Positions 18,432 to 27,861 are shown, counted from the stretch's first letter. The stretch is DNA of 64,000 nt from Sphaerochaetaceae bacterium (GCA_024405015.1 JAKSPE010000008.1:1-64000), one strand, 5' to 3'. The notes: a model not told the origin generated them from the sequence alone. Numbers and translations are program-made.

Positions 18432-19094
18432 TCAGCGCAGCATGAAGCCGTTGTCAACAAGCAGAGTCTGACCATAGATGCCACGGCTCTGGGCCAAGAA
18501 CAGAACGGTATCGGCAAGTTCTGAAGCCTTCATCATCTCCTGCCTTACGGTATGGTTTTTCCAATAGGTTTCCAGATCGGTGCCTTCCAGACGGTCACAT
18601 CCGATTAGACCTGGAGCGATGGCATTGACCCTAAGACCGGTTTCTGCGGCAAGAGACCTTGTGTAGGCACTGACCGCACCCTTTGAGGCATCATAATGGG
18701 CTGTGGTCCCAAAACCAGGTCTGAGTGCATTCATGGAGGAGATGTTTACGATGGAGCCATCAACCTCCTTGATGCCTTTTAGAAGTGCACGTGTCAGAAA
18801 AAAGAGTCCTCGTACATTCAGGTCAAAGACCTGATCAAACAACTCGGTGGCAAGGCTATCCTGATGGCCTTCGGTGAAGACTCCAGCATTGTTGACCAGA
18901 ACATCAACAGGACCGAAATCCTGGAAGACCTCGTTTACCTGCTTTTCCTCAGTGAGGTCCACAACGATAGCATGCTTTCCATTGGCCTTGGATGCATCGG
19001 TGACCGTGTACCAGACATCGTAGCCAGCCTGTTCAAAACGCCATCGGATTGCCTTTCCCAAATTGGAGTTGCCTCCACTGACCAACACTCTCAT
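18432..19094 (-). CDS. SDR family oxidoreductase
   Basis: A 220-residue classical short-chain dehydrogenase/reductase. It has a GGNSNLGKAI nucleotide-binding loop (variant of TGxxxGIG), DVLVNNAGV, INISSMNA-type active-site Ser and HYDASKGAV with the Tyr-x3-Lys pair. The ATG overlaps the cupin gene stop codon (ATGA) and has a strong GGAGGT ribosome site; the longer open frame starts inside the cupin gene. It is the last gene of the long minus-strand locus. Likely a sugar or uronate-derived carbonyl reductase, inferred from position. Confidence 0.9.
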   Translation of the reverse strand: MRVLVSGGNSNLGKAIRWRFEQAGYDVWYTVTDASKANGKHAIVVDLTEEKQVNEVFQDFGPVDVLVNNAGVFTEGHQDSLATELFDQVFDLNVRGLFFLTRALLKGIKEVDGSIVNISSMNALRPGFGTTAHYDASKGAVSAYTRSLAAETGLRVNAIAPGLIGCDRLEGTDLETYWKNHTVRQEMMKASELADTVLFLAQSRGIYGQTLLVDNGFMLR

Positions 19095-19522
19095 AGGACC
19101 TCCTGAACTTCTTCCAATTCCCGAATCCACTTCACATCCGCACCATGGGTATACATATCATCCCGATAGGCTGGGCTCATGACAGTCGACACCAGAGCAT
19201 AGCCCTTCTCTATTCTATTTATTTTTGTAGCCTGAAAATAGCCTTGTTTGATATTCACAACTCTGTTTTCGGAATTCAGAACCTGTCTTGTCACAACACC
19301 CTCTGGAGACACCAGGGTCTGCTCCACCTCATCGCCTTCCAGAAACACCCATAGTTCATCTGAAGTGAGCTTGTGCAAATGGGAGAATTCCGTTTCCGTC
19401 ATCAGGTAATAGATGCTTCCGCTTCCCTCTCCGAACTTAGTGATGAAACGGAAATAGCCGCCTTCGCGAGAAAGTGGCTCCAAGCCGAGATTTCGGATAA
19501 GTTCATCCTTTCTGCTGTCCAT
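19091..19522 (-). CDS. Cupin domain protein (DUF985-like)
   Basis: A 143-residue single-domain cupin resembling the DUF985 group. Recognisable are EGGYFRF, the GSIYYLMTETEFSHLHKL strand pair with HLH near the metal site, DELWVFLEGDEVEQTLV and a C-terminal VSPAYRDDMY-like segment. These proteins bind sugar-like or small acid ligands; their reactions are mostly unknown. The start at ATG 19522 follows GGAGGAT. A terminator and possible promoter separate it from the upstream dehydrogenase, and it is translationally coupled to the following SDR. Confidence 0.78.
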   Translation of the reverse strand: MDSRKDELIRNLGLEPLSREGGYFRFITKFGEGSGSIYYLMTETEFSHLHKLTSDELWVFLEGDEVEQTLVSPEGVVTRQVLNSENRVVNIKQGYFQATKINRIEKGYALVSTVMSPAYRDDMYTHGADVKWIRELEEVQEVL

Positions 19523-19539
19523 AGGAATCCTCCACAGCC

Positions 19540-19568
19540 ATTTTCTCAATGGAAGGTTGCTCAGTCAA
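19540..19568 (-). promoter_or_regulatory. Possible promoter for the cupin-SDR pair
   Basis: Minus strand: -35 TTGACT (19563-19568), 17-bp spacer, -10 GAAAAT (19540-19545), 18 bases before the cupin start. The -35 box sits directly in the tail of the preceding terminator, so these two genes could be expressed apart from the main operon. Confidence 0.35.
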
Positions 19569-19598
19569 TAGAAAACCGCCTGCACGATGACAGGCGGT
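19566..19598 (-). terminator. Intrinsic terminator after the Ldh_2 dehydrogenase gene
   Basis: Perfect 8-bp stem ACCGCCTG (19575-19582) / CAGGCGGT (19591-19598) with an 8-base loop, followed on the minus strand by TTTTCTATT. It lies 23 bases past the dehydrogenase stop and probably ends most transcription of the large catabolic operon. Confidence 0.7.
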
Positions 19599-19620
19599 CT
19601 GAACAAATGAAATAAGACAA

Positions 19621-20655
19621 TCAACCAATGACAGCGATAGGCTCGATTCCCATCTCAAGAGCAATGTCGTTGACCATCTTGAGGTTCTCTGGAACGACAT
19701 CGACATAACCGCTCTTGTCAGAAGCCTTGAACTTGCCGTCCTCAATCTCACCTGGCATCAGAATGCCCTTGGAGTTCTTGGCAAGCTTGGAGGACTTGAG
19801 CTCGTTGATTCTGAAATCAACGTCGTTGTAGTACTTCTCCTCGTCGTTGAAGGCCTTGATGTCCATAGCAATCATCATCAGAGATGGACCCTCAGAAACG
19901 TCCTTGGCGCGGTCTCCTGTACCACCACCGAACAGAGTTCCAGCCAGGATATCAACCATGACAGCCATACCCCAACCCTTGTAACCGGCCATTGGTGGAA
20001 TGGTGTAATAGTCCTTCATGCTGGTTGTTGGCATACCTTCACGGTCAAGACCCCAACCCTCTGGGATCTCTGTGGCACCCTGACGTCTCATGTTGGTGAC
20101 CTTTCCGTTTGCAACAACAGTCATTGCCATATCCAGAACAGGAGAAACCTCGTTTCTAGCAGGAGCAGCAACACAGACAGGGTTGTTTCCGATCACCTTC
20201 TCACAACCGCCCCATGGAGCCATAGTGGAATCTCCAGTTCCCAGTGTGGTACCGATCATACCAGCCTTCTGAGCCATCTGGGAATAGTAAGCAAGAGCTC
20301 CGAAATGGTTGGCACCCTTGACGCAGACAACACCAACACCGTGCTCCTTAGCCTTCTTCATGGCATCTTCCATAGCGCGGTAGCCAAGAATCTGACCACT
20401 GGAATGGTTGCCATCCCAAACGGCAACAACACCGTTGTCCTTCAGGACTGTAGCACTCATATTCGGTCTCATCTTGCCTTCGCGGATGAGCTTGACATAT
20501 CTTGCTGTGCAGAGGATTCCATGGGAGTTGACACCTCTCTGATCGGCTTCTACAACCATATCGGCGATGATAGCGGCTTCGTCCTCGTTGACACCAACAT
20601 TCATGAAAATCTTTGTGATCTTATCCTTTGCTTCCTTTACTGAAATGGTAACCAT
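19621..20655 (-). CDS. Malate/L-lactate dehydrogenase (Ldh_2) family oxidoreductase
   Basis: A 344-residue NAD(P)-dependent oxidoreductase of the Ldh_2 fold, which includes malate/L-sulfolactate, ureidoglycolate and 2,3-diketo-L-gulonate reductases. Family features: GVNSHGI with the catalytic His, NHFGALAYY, GNNPVCVAAPA and GWGMAVMVDILAG. Start at ATG 20655 follows AGGAGA; the open frame upstream lacks a signal. It follows a Gfo/Idh/MocA gene by 19 bp. In a locus with a polysaccharide lyase, a diketo-gulonate-like or other keto-acid substrate is plausible, but not shown. Confidence 0.9.
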   Translation of the reverse strand: MVTISVKEAKDKITKIFMNVGVNEDEAAIIADMVVEADQRGVNSHGILCTARYVKLIREGKMRPNMSATVLKDNGVVAVWDGNHSSGQILGYRAMEDAMKKAKEHGVGVVCVKGANHFGALAYYSQMAQKAGMIGTTLGTGDSTMAPWGGCEKVIGNNPVCVAAPARNEVSPVLDMAMTVVANGKVTNMRRQGATEIPEGWGLDREGMPTTSMKDYYTIPPMAGYKGWGMAVMVDILAGTLFGGGTGDRAKDVSEGPSLMMIAMDIKAFNDEEKYYNDVDFRINELKSSKLAKNSKGILMPGEIEDGKFKASDKSGYVDVVPENLKMVNDIALEMGIEPIAVIG

Positions 20656-20674
20656 TATGTTCTCCTGTATAGAA

Positions 20675-21676
20675 TTATCGTTCAATTTTTATCGATCGGC
20701 CCTTGCTGTGCTGGATGGCGTTGACAATGGAGACAGCAGCAAGACCTGTATGGCAGTCTGCAATGAACGGAGTGCCGTCAAGCAGTGACTTGTAATATTC
20801 GTTGATCAATAGTCCGTGGCTGACACCCCACTCGGACTTCTCGCCGGTCAGAACCTCAGCTGGATGGAAAATGGTATTGCCATCCTCCTCCACAATGGTC
20901 AGACCACTCTGGCGAACGGTCATGACAGCATGCTCCAGTCGAAGCTCAACATCACAGACCTTGGAACCCAGATAGCAGTTGGTGCAGAATGCCACAACCT
21001 CGGCACCGCACTTGAGGCGCATCAGAGCCATTGCGGTATCCTCGACCTCATAGGCATCGGTGTCACGGAGCTTTCCGTCAAAGCCGGAAAGGGACTCGAC
21101 TCCTCCTGTGAGATAGTCAACAAGATCCAAGGTATGGATGGACTGGTTGATGATGCATCCACCACCCTCTCCGTTGTACTGGCCTCTCCATGGGGATTCG
21201 CTATAGTACTTGCCGTTACGATACCAGGTCACCAGGGCCATGCCGCTGAGGATCTTTCCATACTTTCCGCTTGCAAGGATCTCCTTGGCTTCGACGGTAG
21301 CCTTGTTCAGACGGTTCTGGAAACACACACCAAGAAGCTTTCCGGTCTCTTCGCTCTTTCGGATCATCTGCTTGGCCTCGTTTGGGGTAATGGCCAGAGG
21401 CTTTTCGCAGAAGACGTTCATGCCATGGTCCATGAGGTCCATGACAATCTGCGGATGGGTGTTATGTGGTGTAATGACGTGAACGACATCGATGTTCTTG
21501 TCATAGAGGTCACGGTAGTCGGTAAGAGGCTCTCCGCCATAGGTTTCCGCGAAGGTCTTGGCCTTGTCAAAATCAATGTCAACGCAGTAGACAAGCTTTG
21601 TGTACTGGTTATCCTTAAGTGCCTTACCGTGGTTCTTGGAAACGGCGCCACAGCCGACAACAGCGGTTCTAAGCAT
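20675..21676 (-). CDS. Gfo/Idh/MocA family oxidoreductase (third of the locus)
   Basis: A 333-residue NAD(P)-dependent oxidoreductase. It has the N-terminal nucleotide-binding GCGAVSKNH, the family EKP motif at residues 91-93 and IINQSIHTLDLVDYLTGG, where the His is a usual catalytic position. Members oxidise or reduce sugars, inositols and sugar acids, and several form 3-keto-glycosides. It starts directly after the AraC-like regulator (stop and start are adjacent). Three diverged members of this family in one operon suggest several different oxidation steps or substrates. Confidence 0.93.
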   Translation of the reverse strand: MLRTAVVGCGAVSKNHGKALKDNQYTKLVYCVDIDFDKAKTFAETYGGEPLTDYRDLYDKNIDVVHVITPHNTHPQIVMDLMDHGMNVFCEKPLAITPNEAKQMIRKSEETGKLLGVCFQNRLNKATVEAKEILASGKYGKILSGMALVTWYRNGKYYSESPWRGQYNGEGGGCIINQSIHTLDLVDYLTGGVESLSGFDGKLRDTDAYEVEDTAMALMRLKCGAEVVAFCTNCYLGSKVCDVELRLEHAVMTVRQSGLTIVEEDGNTIFHPAEVLTGEKSEWGVSHGLLINEYYKSLLDGTPFIADCHTGLAAVSIVNAIQHSKGRSIKIER

Positions 21677-23884
21677 TCAGTTCTCCTTTGTGACAGACGT
21701 CTTGTACTGTCCTGGGGTGATTCCCTCTACCGACTTGAACACACGCATGAAAGTTCTGAGGCTTCCAAAACCGCATTCATTGACGACATCATTGAGCATT
21801 TTGCCGTCGGCAAGCAGTTCCTTAGCCTTATCGAGTCTGTAGCTGGTTATGTATTCGGAAATGTTGATTCCGTGGTATTTCTTGAAGATTCTGGAAAGAT
21901 ATGCAATGGAGATATCAAAATGGTCGGCAACGGATGAGACATTCATCATCGGATTGCTGCAATTCTCGTGGATGTATCCAAGCACTTCACGATAGATCTG
22001 ATAGGTCTCTGAAGTGGAATCGGAATACTGGGCCTGCACCGCCGCAATGCTATAGCAGCTGGAATCGATGATCTCCTCAACCCCCGCCAAGGATTTCTGG
22101 AAGTTCTGGGACTGCAGGATCGGTGGGAAGTTCATCTCAGGCACAGCTTCGCTGAAACGGTCATCGAGGCTGTTGATGGTTCGGATGATGGTACCGCTGA
22201 TGGAGAACAGCAAGAAGCGCAAAGTCTTTGGAGAGACGCCGTTTTCTCGGTTACGGTCAATGACCTTGTTCATGACAGCCTTGGCACGTTCGGCATCCCC
22301 TTCCTTGATTGCCTTCTGAAGCATCATGTTCTCCTCCAGGGTGAACTGATAGGCATTCTGTCGTGTGGTTGAGGCCAATGCCGAATAGGAAAGGAATGGA
22401 ATGTCGTGGTCTTTCTGATACTCATGCACACTGATGGCCTCGATGAAACAGTCTCGGATCGACTCAAGTCCATAATGGAGCAAGGAAACCGAGAAAGAGT
22501 CCAGAATCCCCTCTTTCTGCAGATTCATGAAGGTGTCTACATACTGGGACTCATCAATGACCTTGGTGTTGACGATGAAGGATTTGCCATACTCGGAATC
22601 GAAAGGAATCCTGAGAGCACTTGGATCCTTGGACTGCAGATACTGTCCGACATCGGTTGAGGTACTGGAGGCAATGACCACATAGAAGGCATCGGAGACC
22701 AAACTGAAACCAAGAGCTTCCAAGGACTCTTTGGTCACCGAGACATCACCATCCAGAAGTTTCTTCACAGAACTTTCAATGATGGAGGCATTCTGTCTGG
22801 AGATCACATCGCTGAGCTCTGCCTGCTGGACCTTCAGATCCTGTACGCTGGATACGAATGGAGCATAGGTGTTTGCCCCGGATGGGACATTGGCAAGGTC
22901 AACGCCAGAAGCCTTTGCCGCATTCGAATAATGCACCCAGTCCCTTTTTGCGATACGGGATGCAAACAGAACACCAAAGGCAAGAGTAACAAAGATGACT
23001 GCGCCCAGAAGTTCAATGAGAAGATAGTAATTGTGGAAGTACAGGGAGCGGTCCATCATGACGATGCATTTGAGACCCAGCGTCATGTTCTCACCGACAG
23101 AGGCCATGAAACCGTTCAGATTGGTGGTAGTCCCTGGCAAAAGAGGAGCTAGGGATTCGGAGCGCACGCCAACCGGAACATTGCCGCTTTGGCTGTAGAC
23201 GACACAGTCCCTTCTCTCACTATAGATGATCACATCGTGGTTCTCATCAATATCCGATGGGAAGATATCGGTTTTGGATACCACTGCACCGACACAAAGG
23301 TCGTTCTGGTTCGTTGAACGTGCATAGGTCATCGGAAGCAGAATCAGAATCTTATTGTCGGAAACGTCATACATGTAGACGTCCCAGATTTCAGAGCCAA
23401 CACCCCAAGCCTCGAGATTTTTGAAATCTCCAAGTGCGTTGCTCAATCGAGGACTGCCGAAATCAATATAGCTGATACTACCCCAGTTCTCACCGGAAAT
23501 GAACCAATCATAGCGGGGACTGAACAAAAAAAGGTGGTCAATGATGCTACTGCTCTGCTCCAGGCGTCTTATGCTGGATGTCCTGTAATAGAGCTCAAGG
23601 CTGGTGAATTCAGAAAGGTCCTTTGAGGGTCGGACCAAGTCAAAATCATCATCCACAACAATCTCAGCCTTGATCTCGTTGATCTTGTCCATCACATCCT
23701 GGAAGGAGCTCTGGGCATAGGAAGATGTAATCTGGTTGGAGTAAGTCATGGAGGAGGAATTCATGTAAATGGTTACAATGGAAGCAATAAGAACCATTAC
23801 AAGAGGTATGAGAGTCGCAAACAGATAGGACAGTACCCATCTGGTTACTGTCCTTTTCTTGAAGCTACTTACCCGTTTTCCCAT
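21677..23884 (-). CDS. YesS-like membrane-anchored AraC family regulator
   Basis: A 735-residue transcription factor with an extracytoplasmic sensor. A first hydrophobic segment at ~17-40, a ~240-residue outer region and a second segment at ~285-305 resemble the dCache-type sensors of YesS/YtdP proteins. The C-terminal ~100 residues are an AraC/XylS helix-turn-helix pair (NVSSVADHFDISIAYLSRIF; CGFGSLRTFMRVFKSVEGITPGQYK). In Firmicutes such proteins control LplABC-type oligosaccharide transport loci, which matches this context. It probably senses the sugar outside the membrane and activates the divergent promoters near 34.5 kb. Confidence 0.92.
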   Translation of the reverse strand: MGKRVSSFKKRTVTRWVLSYLFATLIPLVMVLIASIVTIYMNSSSMTYSNQITSSYAQSSFQDVMDKINEIKAEIVVDDDFDLVRPSKDLSEFTSLELYYRTSSIRRLEQSSSIIDHLFLFSPRYDWFISGENWGSISYIDFGSPRLSNALGDFKNLEAWGVGSEIWDVYMYDVSDNKILILLPMTYARSTNQNDLCVGAVVSKTDIFPSDIDENHDVIIYSERRDCVVYSQSGNVPVGVRSESLAPLLPGTTTNLNGFMASVGENMTLGLKCIVMMDRSLYFHNYYLLIELLGAVIFVTLAFGVLFASRIAKRDWVHYSNAAKASGVDLANVPSGANTYAPFVSSVQDLKVQQAELSDVISRQNASIIESSVKKLLDGDVSVTKESLEALGFSLVSDAFYVVIASSTSTDVGQYLQSKDPSALRIPFDSEYGKSFIVNTKVIDESQYVDTFMNLQKEGILDSFSVSLLHYGLESIRDCFIEAISVHEYQKDHDIPFLSYSALASTTRQNAYQFTLEENMMLQKAIKEGDAERAKAVMNKVIDRNRENGVSPKTLRFLLFSISGTIIRTINSLDDRFSEAVPEMNFPPILQSQNFQKSLAGVEEIIDSSCYSIAAVQAQYSDSTSETYQIYREVLGYIHENCSNPMMNVSSVADHFDISIAYLSRIFKKYHGINISEYITSYRLDKAKELLADGKMLNDVVNECGFGSLRTFMRVFKSVEGITPGQYKTSVTKEN

Positions 23885-23915
23885 TCCGTAGAGTTCCTCC
23901 TATAGAAAACTTAAC

Positions 23916-25034
23916 TCAGCAAGGAAATGATCCGCCGCACTTTTCCTTGAGCATCTGCTCATACTTGTCGGCGTCGATTGGAAGTTCTACCCAGCCACCG
24001 CCTGTCCAGGAGGACATGAAGATGGCGTTGATGATCTCAAGGCTCTTGATACCATCGCTTCCTGGAGCCAACAGAGGGGTTCCCTTCTGGATGGCTTCGC
24101 AGAAGTTCTTGATGATACCACAGTGGGAGGTATAGCTTCCCTTGACAGGAATCTCACACTTCCAGATCTCTGGATGGCCGATTTCGCCCTTGAATCTCTT
24201 CTGGAAATCATCGGTATCCTCGCGACAGCGCCAGAATGTGATGGTGTCGTTCTCGATGACAAGCTTTCCGCGGGTTCCGGAGATTTCAAGGCGGTTGGTA
24301 CCTGGCTCATCGGCGATGGTGGTGATATAGGTTCCGATGTGTCCGTCAGGATACTCCATCAGAGCATAGACATCGTCCTCGACCTCAATGTTGCGGAACT
24401 TTCCGTAGTAGACATCGGCCTTGACGCGAGAAGGCATACCGCAGATCCACTGCCACAGGTCCAGGTTATGTGGGTTCTGGTTCATCAGAAGTCCACCACC
24501 CTCGCCTTTCCAGGTGGCACGCCAATCGGAGTTGTCATAGTAGGACTGTGGTCGGAACCAGGAGGAAATCAGCCAATGGCAATGAAGGATTCTTCCAACT
24601 TCACCGCTCTGGACAAGGTCACGAGCCTTCTGATACAGAGGATTGGTTCTCTGGTTGAACATGACACCAAAGACCTTACCGGACTTCTCGGCCACTTCGT
24701 TGAGCTTCTTGACGGCATTTGTGTAAACGCCGGCTGGCTTCTCACAAAGGAAATGAAGACCATGCTCAAGAGCGTAGACACCATAGACAGGATGGTAATA
24801 ATGTGGGCATGTCGGAATGACAGCATCTACAAGACCTGAATCCATAAGTTCTTCAGCAGTATTGAAATAGGCAACCTTATCGCCAGCGAGGGCCTTAGCC
24901 TTCTCCAGCTTCTTAGGATCAATGTCCGCAATGGCTGCAAGCCTTGCATTTGGGACCTTATCTGCCAGAAGTGCATTTGAATGCTGGTTTCCCATATGAC
25001 CGAAACCGATGATACCAATTCTAACCTTGTCCAT
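23916..25034 (-). CDS. Gfo/Idh/MocA family oxidoreductase (second of the locus)
   Basis: A 372-residue NAD(P)-dependent oxidoreductase. Motifs are IGIIGFGHMGNQHS near the N-terminus, CEKPAG (EKP at 98-100) and LLMNQNPHNLDLWQWICGMP, where the usual catalytic His is present. It lies 10 bp after a TIM-barrel isomerase gene. The product resembles the myo-inositol/glucose-fructose oxidoreductase group. Together with the isomerase it may perform oxidation followed by isomerisation or C-C/C-O cleavage of a sugar ring. Confidence 0.93.
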   Translation of the reverse strand: MDKVRIGIIGFGHMGNQHSNALLADKVPNARLAAIADIDPKKLEKAKALAGDKVAYFNTAEELMDSGLVDAVIPTCPHYYHPVYGVYALEHGLHFLCEKPAGVYTNAVKKLNEVAEKSGKVFGVMFNQRTNPLYQKARDLVQSGEVGRILHCHWLISSWFRPQSYYDNSDWRATWKGEGGGLLMNQNPHNLDLWQWICGMPSRVKADVYYGKFRNIEVEDDVYALMEYPDGHIGTYITTIADEPGTNRLEISGTRGKLVIENDTITFWRCREDTDDFQKRFKGEIGHPEIWKCEIPVKGSYTSHCGIIKNFCEAIQKGTPLLAPGSDGIKSLEIINAIFMSSWTGGGWVELPIDADKYEQMLKEKCGGSFPC

Positions 25035-25044
25035 AATATACCCC

Positions 25045-25809
25045 TTAGTTCTTTGCGCAGGCTCTCATGACCTCAAGAGCCTTGATGGAATCGACCTTCC
25101 AGTCGTCACTCTTTCCTTCGATGGACATGGTTCCATCATAACCTACATCAGCAAGTACGGAAAAGAACTCTTTCACTTCTTCTGTTGCCTCAAGTGGATA
25201 GAGTCTACCTTCCTTGGTGGCGATGTGTGTGTGCATCAGAGGAGAACAGCGGAGAATTCTTGTCATATCCTCCTCCTCTCTTCTCATGTGGTAGGCATCA
25301 GCAAGAAGTCCAACGTTGTCCAGACCGACCATGGCCTGGAGTGCGGCACCTTCGCACAGAGAGCAGATCATGTTGGTCTCGGCTCTGTTCAGTGGCTCAA
25401 TGGCAATGCAGATGCCATGCTGTGCAGCAATCTCACCAATGAGTCTTGTGACATTCACAAGCTCCACAAAGGCATCCTGCCAGCGCATGCCTTCTGGAAC
25501 CATTCTGCTCTTACCGGAGCCGAAGACGACAAGCTTGCATCCCAGGGTATCCATACGAGCGAATGCAACATCCAGGTACTCACGAAGTTCCTTTTCGCTG
25601 TACTTGTCACCAATGACAGCCATGCTCTTTGGAAGAAGCAGTGAACAGGTCTCCATTTTGATGGAGCACTGCTTGAAAAGCTCCACCACCTGGCAGAACT
25701 CCTCTTCTGTCCAGAGGGCAAACTGGTTCAGCTTACCCTCAATGTAGTCAAAACCGGCCTCCTGGACCTCTTTGACGTTTCTTATATCTGTACAAAGACC
25801 GAATCTCAT
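25045..25809 (-). CDS. Sugar isomerase/epimerase, TIM barrel (metal site intact)
   Basis: A 254-residue AP-endonuclease-2-type TIM barrel related to ketose 3-epimerases and inosose dehydratase. The four metal ligands of that group can be placed: E in IAIEPLNRAE, D in GLLADAYHM, H in MHTHIATKEGR and E in TMSIEGK. It therefore looks catalytically competent, unlike the second barrel at 31.8-32.6 kb, which has lost the Asp. The start overlaps the end of the lyase gene by 4 bp (ATGA), so the two are translated together. Substrate unknown. Confidence 0.9.
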   Translation of the reverse strand: MRFGLCTDIRNVKEVQEAGFDYIEGKLNQFALWTEEEFCQVVELFKQCSIKMETCSLLLPKSMAVIGDKYSEKELREYLDVAFARMDTLGCKLVVFGSGKSRMVPEGMRWQDAFVELVNVTRLIGEIAAQHGICIAIEPLNRAETNMICSLCEGAALQAMVGLDNVGLLADAYHMRREEEDMTRILRCSPLMHTHIATKEGRLYPLEATEEVKEFFSVLADVGYDGTMSIEGKSDDWKVDSIKALEVMRACAKN

Positions 25810-27797
25810 ATCTTTTCAACCGCCTCCTTACGGACAATCCATTTTCCATTTTCAGTTGTGATGACAACAGCATCACCGTCAAGAGCAACGCTTGCGCTGT
25901 CATCCTTCTGCTTCACGATGGTGGCAGCCATGAACGGTGCCTTTCCACCAAAGGCCATGGTCACCTGACCGATTGGTTCTCTGACAGGGTATCCATAGCT
26001 GATCCAACCGCCCTTAGGATCTTCCGAACCACAGAGCAGACTGGACTTGAAGTCCACATTGCTTTCAAAATCCATCTCAAATTCCACACCGTTGCGGGAG
26101 ATATAATCCACATGATTGCCAGAAAGCACAACATCCTTGGAATTGAAGTTGTACATCAGTCTGAAATCGTGGTTCTCCTTGGCAGGACCTTCCACATAAT
26201 CGACAAGAACGGCAACAGAGCCTGGAACCATGATGAGCTTCCTTCTGTGGAAGACAGGATCCGGCAGGTAGGCATAGCCGTTGTGGGAAAGGTCAATGAC
26301 CTTAAGACCGCTCTGCTCACCGAAGCTGTGGCAAAGGCAGCGTACGTTTCTTCTTCGGTCAACCCCCTTGATCTCACCCATTTCGTGGTCATCGACATAA
26401 AGTGTGTTATGTGACAGTGCAGAAACGAAATAGGCTCTCCAATCCTTCCAGATGGAGGAGCGGTAGATGTAGCGTCCGCAGTCAACCAGGACATCCTCGC
26501 CCTTGAGGGTAACCTCGGCATGCATACAGTCGTTGTGGCTGTGTGTGGAGCGCTCACCAAGCTCCAGCTGTGTGGAATGGGTGCAAAGGTAATCGGCCTT
26601 GCTGTCCCAACCGGTTCGCATGACATACACACCCTCTTCGCTGTACTTGTAATCCTTGGCCTTCGGCTCCTGTCCCTGCTTGCGTAGAGTTCCGAAATAG
26701 CGGAACTCCTCGTCCCCAAACAGGTCATACATCCAGTTCATGTAGGCGCGAAGCTCGTTCATATCCTGCGGAAAGAAGGAAAGGTTCATACCTTCATAGA
26801 TGGAGGTGTCTGCCCTTCTTGTTGTCAGATCATCACGGTCGGCATCTCCGATCATTGGTGTGGAAAGGTCTGGCTTGAACAAGGAGCAGATGTACAGAGC
26901 ACTTCTGCGAATGCATTCCCAGGCATAGTCCGGAACATAGATGTTGTTCAGGCGGCACATGACCAGGGCCTGTGCAAAGGCGATGGAAGCGACCATATGG
27001 TAAATTGGAGTCTTCTCCATGTGGATACCATTGTCGGAGAAGCAGAAGCGAACCTCGTGCATGACACGGCCATAACCTGTGTCAAACCACTCTTTTGCTT
27101 CCTTGAACTCAGGGAACATGATGGCAAGCTGCAAAAGGCAGCTGGTCTCCATGCTGAGCCAGTTGCTGGAGCGGTCATGGTTGGAATAATGACCCATCAG
27201 GAACAGGGCATGGTCATGGATGCCAAGCAGGAAGGATGCAAGATCCTCTGCTGTCCAGACATCGGAGTGGCGGAAGATCTCGAAGACCGGAAGCCATGTG
27301 GTGTAGATACGAATACCGGTTTCGATGGTTCTCCAAGCAGTTCCTGGGAACGGCTGCTTTGGCACAAAGGTGAAATCCTTGATGAACTCATCGGCAGGCC
27401 ATGCCTGGCGGAAGGAATGCATCTGGGACAGAAATTCCTTTGTGTACTTCTCGTCCTTTGTCAGAGCATAGGCTCTGGCAAGAGGCTGCCAATAGATTGT
27501 ACGGAAAAGAGACCAGCTCCACTCGTTGTCTCGGCTGGTTTCTGTGGTTGGGTTGAACATCCAATCGATCGGACCGTTGAACTTGTGACCGAAGATGTCA
27601 TGGTTCATGACCTTCTCTGCATCGGCGAGGATCTCATCGTCCTTAAGGCCTTCTGCATCCTTCATGGAGAACAGATAGACAGGGTTCTGTCTGTTTCTGT
27701 AGTAATCGACAAGCTTTTCACCTGTCACCTCACCCATAGCCTTCAGGTTTGGATTCTCCATGTCCAAAAGTTCAAGCAGCTTTTCCGTATAATTCAT
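25806..27797 (-). CDS. Heparinase II/III-family polysaccharide lyase, apparently cytoplasmic
   Basis: A 663-residue protein with an N-terminal alpha/alpha toroid and a C-terminal beta-sandwich like heparinase II/III, alginate and ulvan-type lyases. The toroid carries NHDRSSNWLSME and IHMEKTPIYHMV (the Tyr/His pair of the family); the sandwich begins with HSHNDCMHAEVTLKGEDVLVDCGRYIY. Lyases of this fold cleave uronic-acid glycosidic bonds by beta-elimination. No signal peptide or membrane segment is present from ATG 27797 (GAGGTT upstream), so the substrate would be an imported oligosaccharide. It is followed by an isomerase gene with ATGA overlap. Exact PL family not assignable by eye. Confidence 0.88.
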   Translation of the reverse strand: MNYTEKLLELLDMENPNLKAMGEVTGEKLVDYYRNRQNPVYLFSMKDAEGLKDDEILADAEKVMNHDIFGHKFNGPIDWMFNPTTETSRDNEWSWSLFRTIYWQPLARAYALTKDEKYTKEFLSQMHSFRQAWPADEFIKDFTFVPKQPFPGTAWRTIETGIRIYTTWLPVFEIFRHSDVWTAEDLASFLLGIHDHALFLMGHYSNHDRSSNWLSMETSCLLQLAIMFPEFKEAKEWFDTGYGRVMHEVRFCFSDNGIHMEKTPIYHMVASIAFAQALVMCRLNNIYVPDYAWECIRRSALYICSLFKPDLSTPMIGDADRDDLTTRRADTSIYEGMNLSFFPQDMNELRAYMNWMYDLFGDEEFRYFGTLRKQGQEPKAKDYKYSEEGVYVMRTGWDSKADYLCTHSTQLELGERSTHSHNDCMHAEVTLKGEDVLVDCGRYIYRSSIWKDWRAYFVSALSHNTLYVDDHEMGEIKGVDRRRNVRCLCHSFGEQSGLKVIDLSHNGYAYLPDPVFHRRKLIMVPGSVAVLVDYVEGPAKENHDFRLMYNFNSKDVVLSGNHVDYISRNGVEFEMDFESNVDFKSSLLCGSEDPKGGWISYGYPVREPIGQVTMAFGGKAPFMAATIVKQKDDSASVALDGDAVVITTENGKWIVRKEAVEKI

Positions 27798-27834
27798 TGA
27801 TAACCTCAAAAATCTTGTAGTTTAAACTAGAGTC

Positions 27835-27861
27835 AGGACAGCCCGGAAACCGGACTGTCCT
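27835..27861 (-). other. Intercistronic hairpin between solute-binding protein and lyase genes
   Basis: AGGACAG (27835-27841) and CTGTCCT (27855-27861) flank an inner CCGG-AAA-CCGG stem, with one mismatched pair between them. No T-tract follows on the minus strand, so it is more likely an RNA-stabilising or partial-attenuation hairpin that keeps binding-protein mRNA in excess of lyase mRNA. Confidence 0.6.

Noticed and set aside
20816..21937. 373-codon plus-strand frame, and the similar 379-codon frame at 30721-31860
   Set aside because: Both are opposite well-supported oxidoreductase genes and show no motifs; they result from the codon bias of the minus-strand genes.
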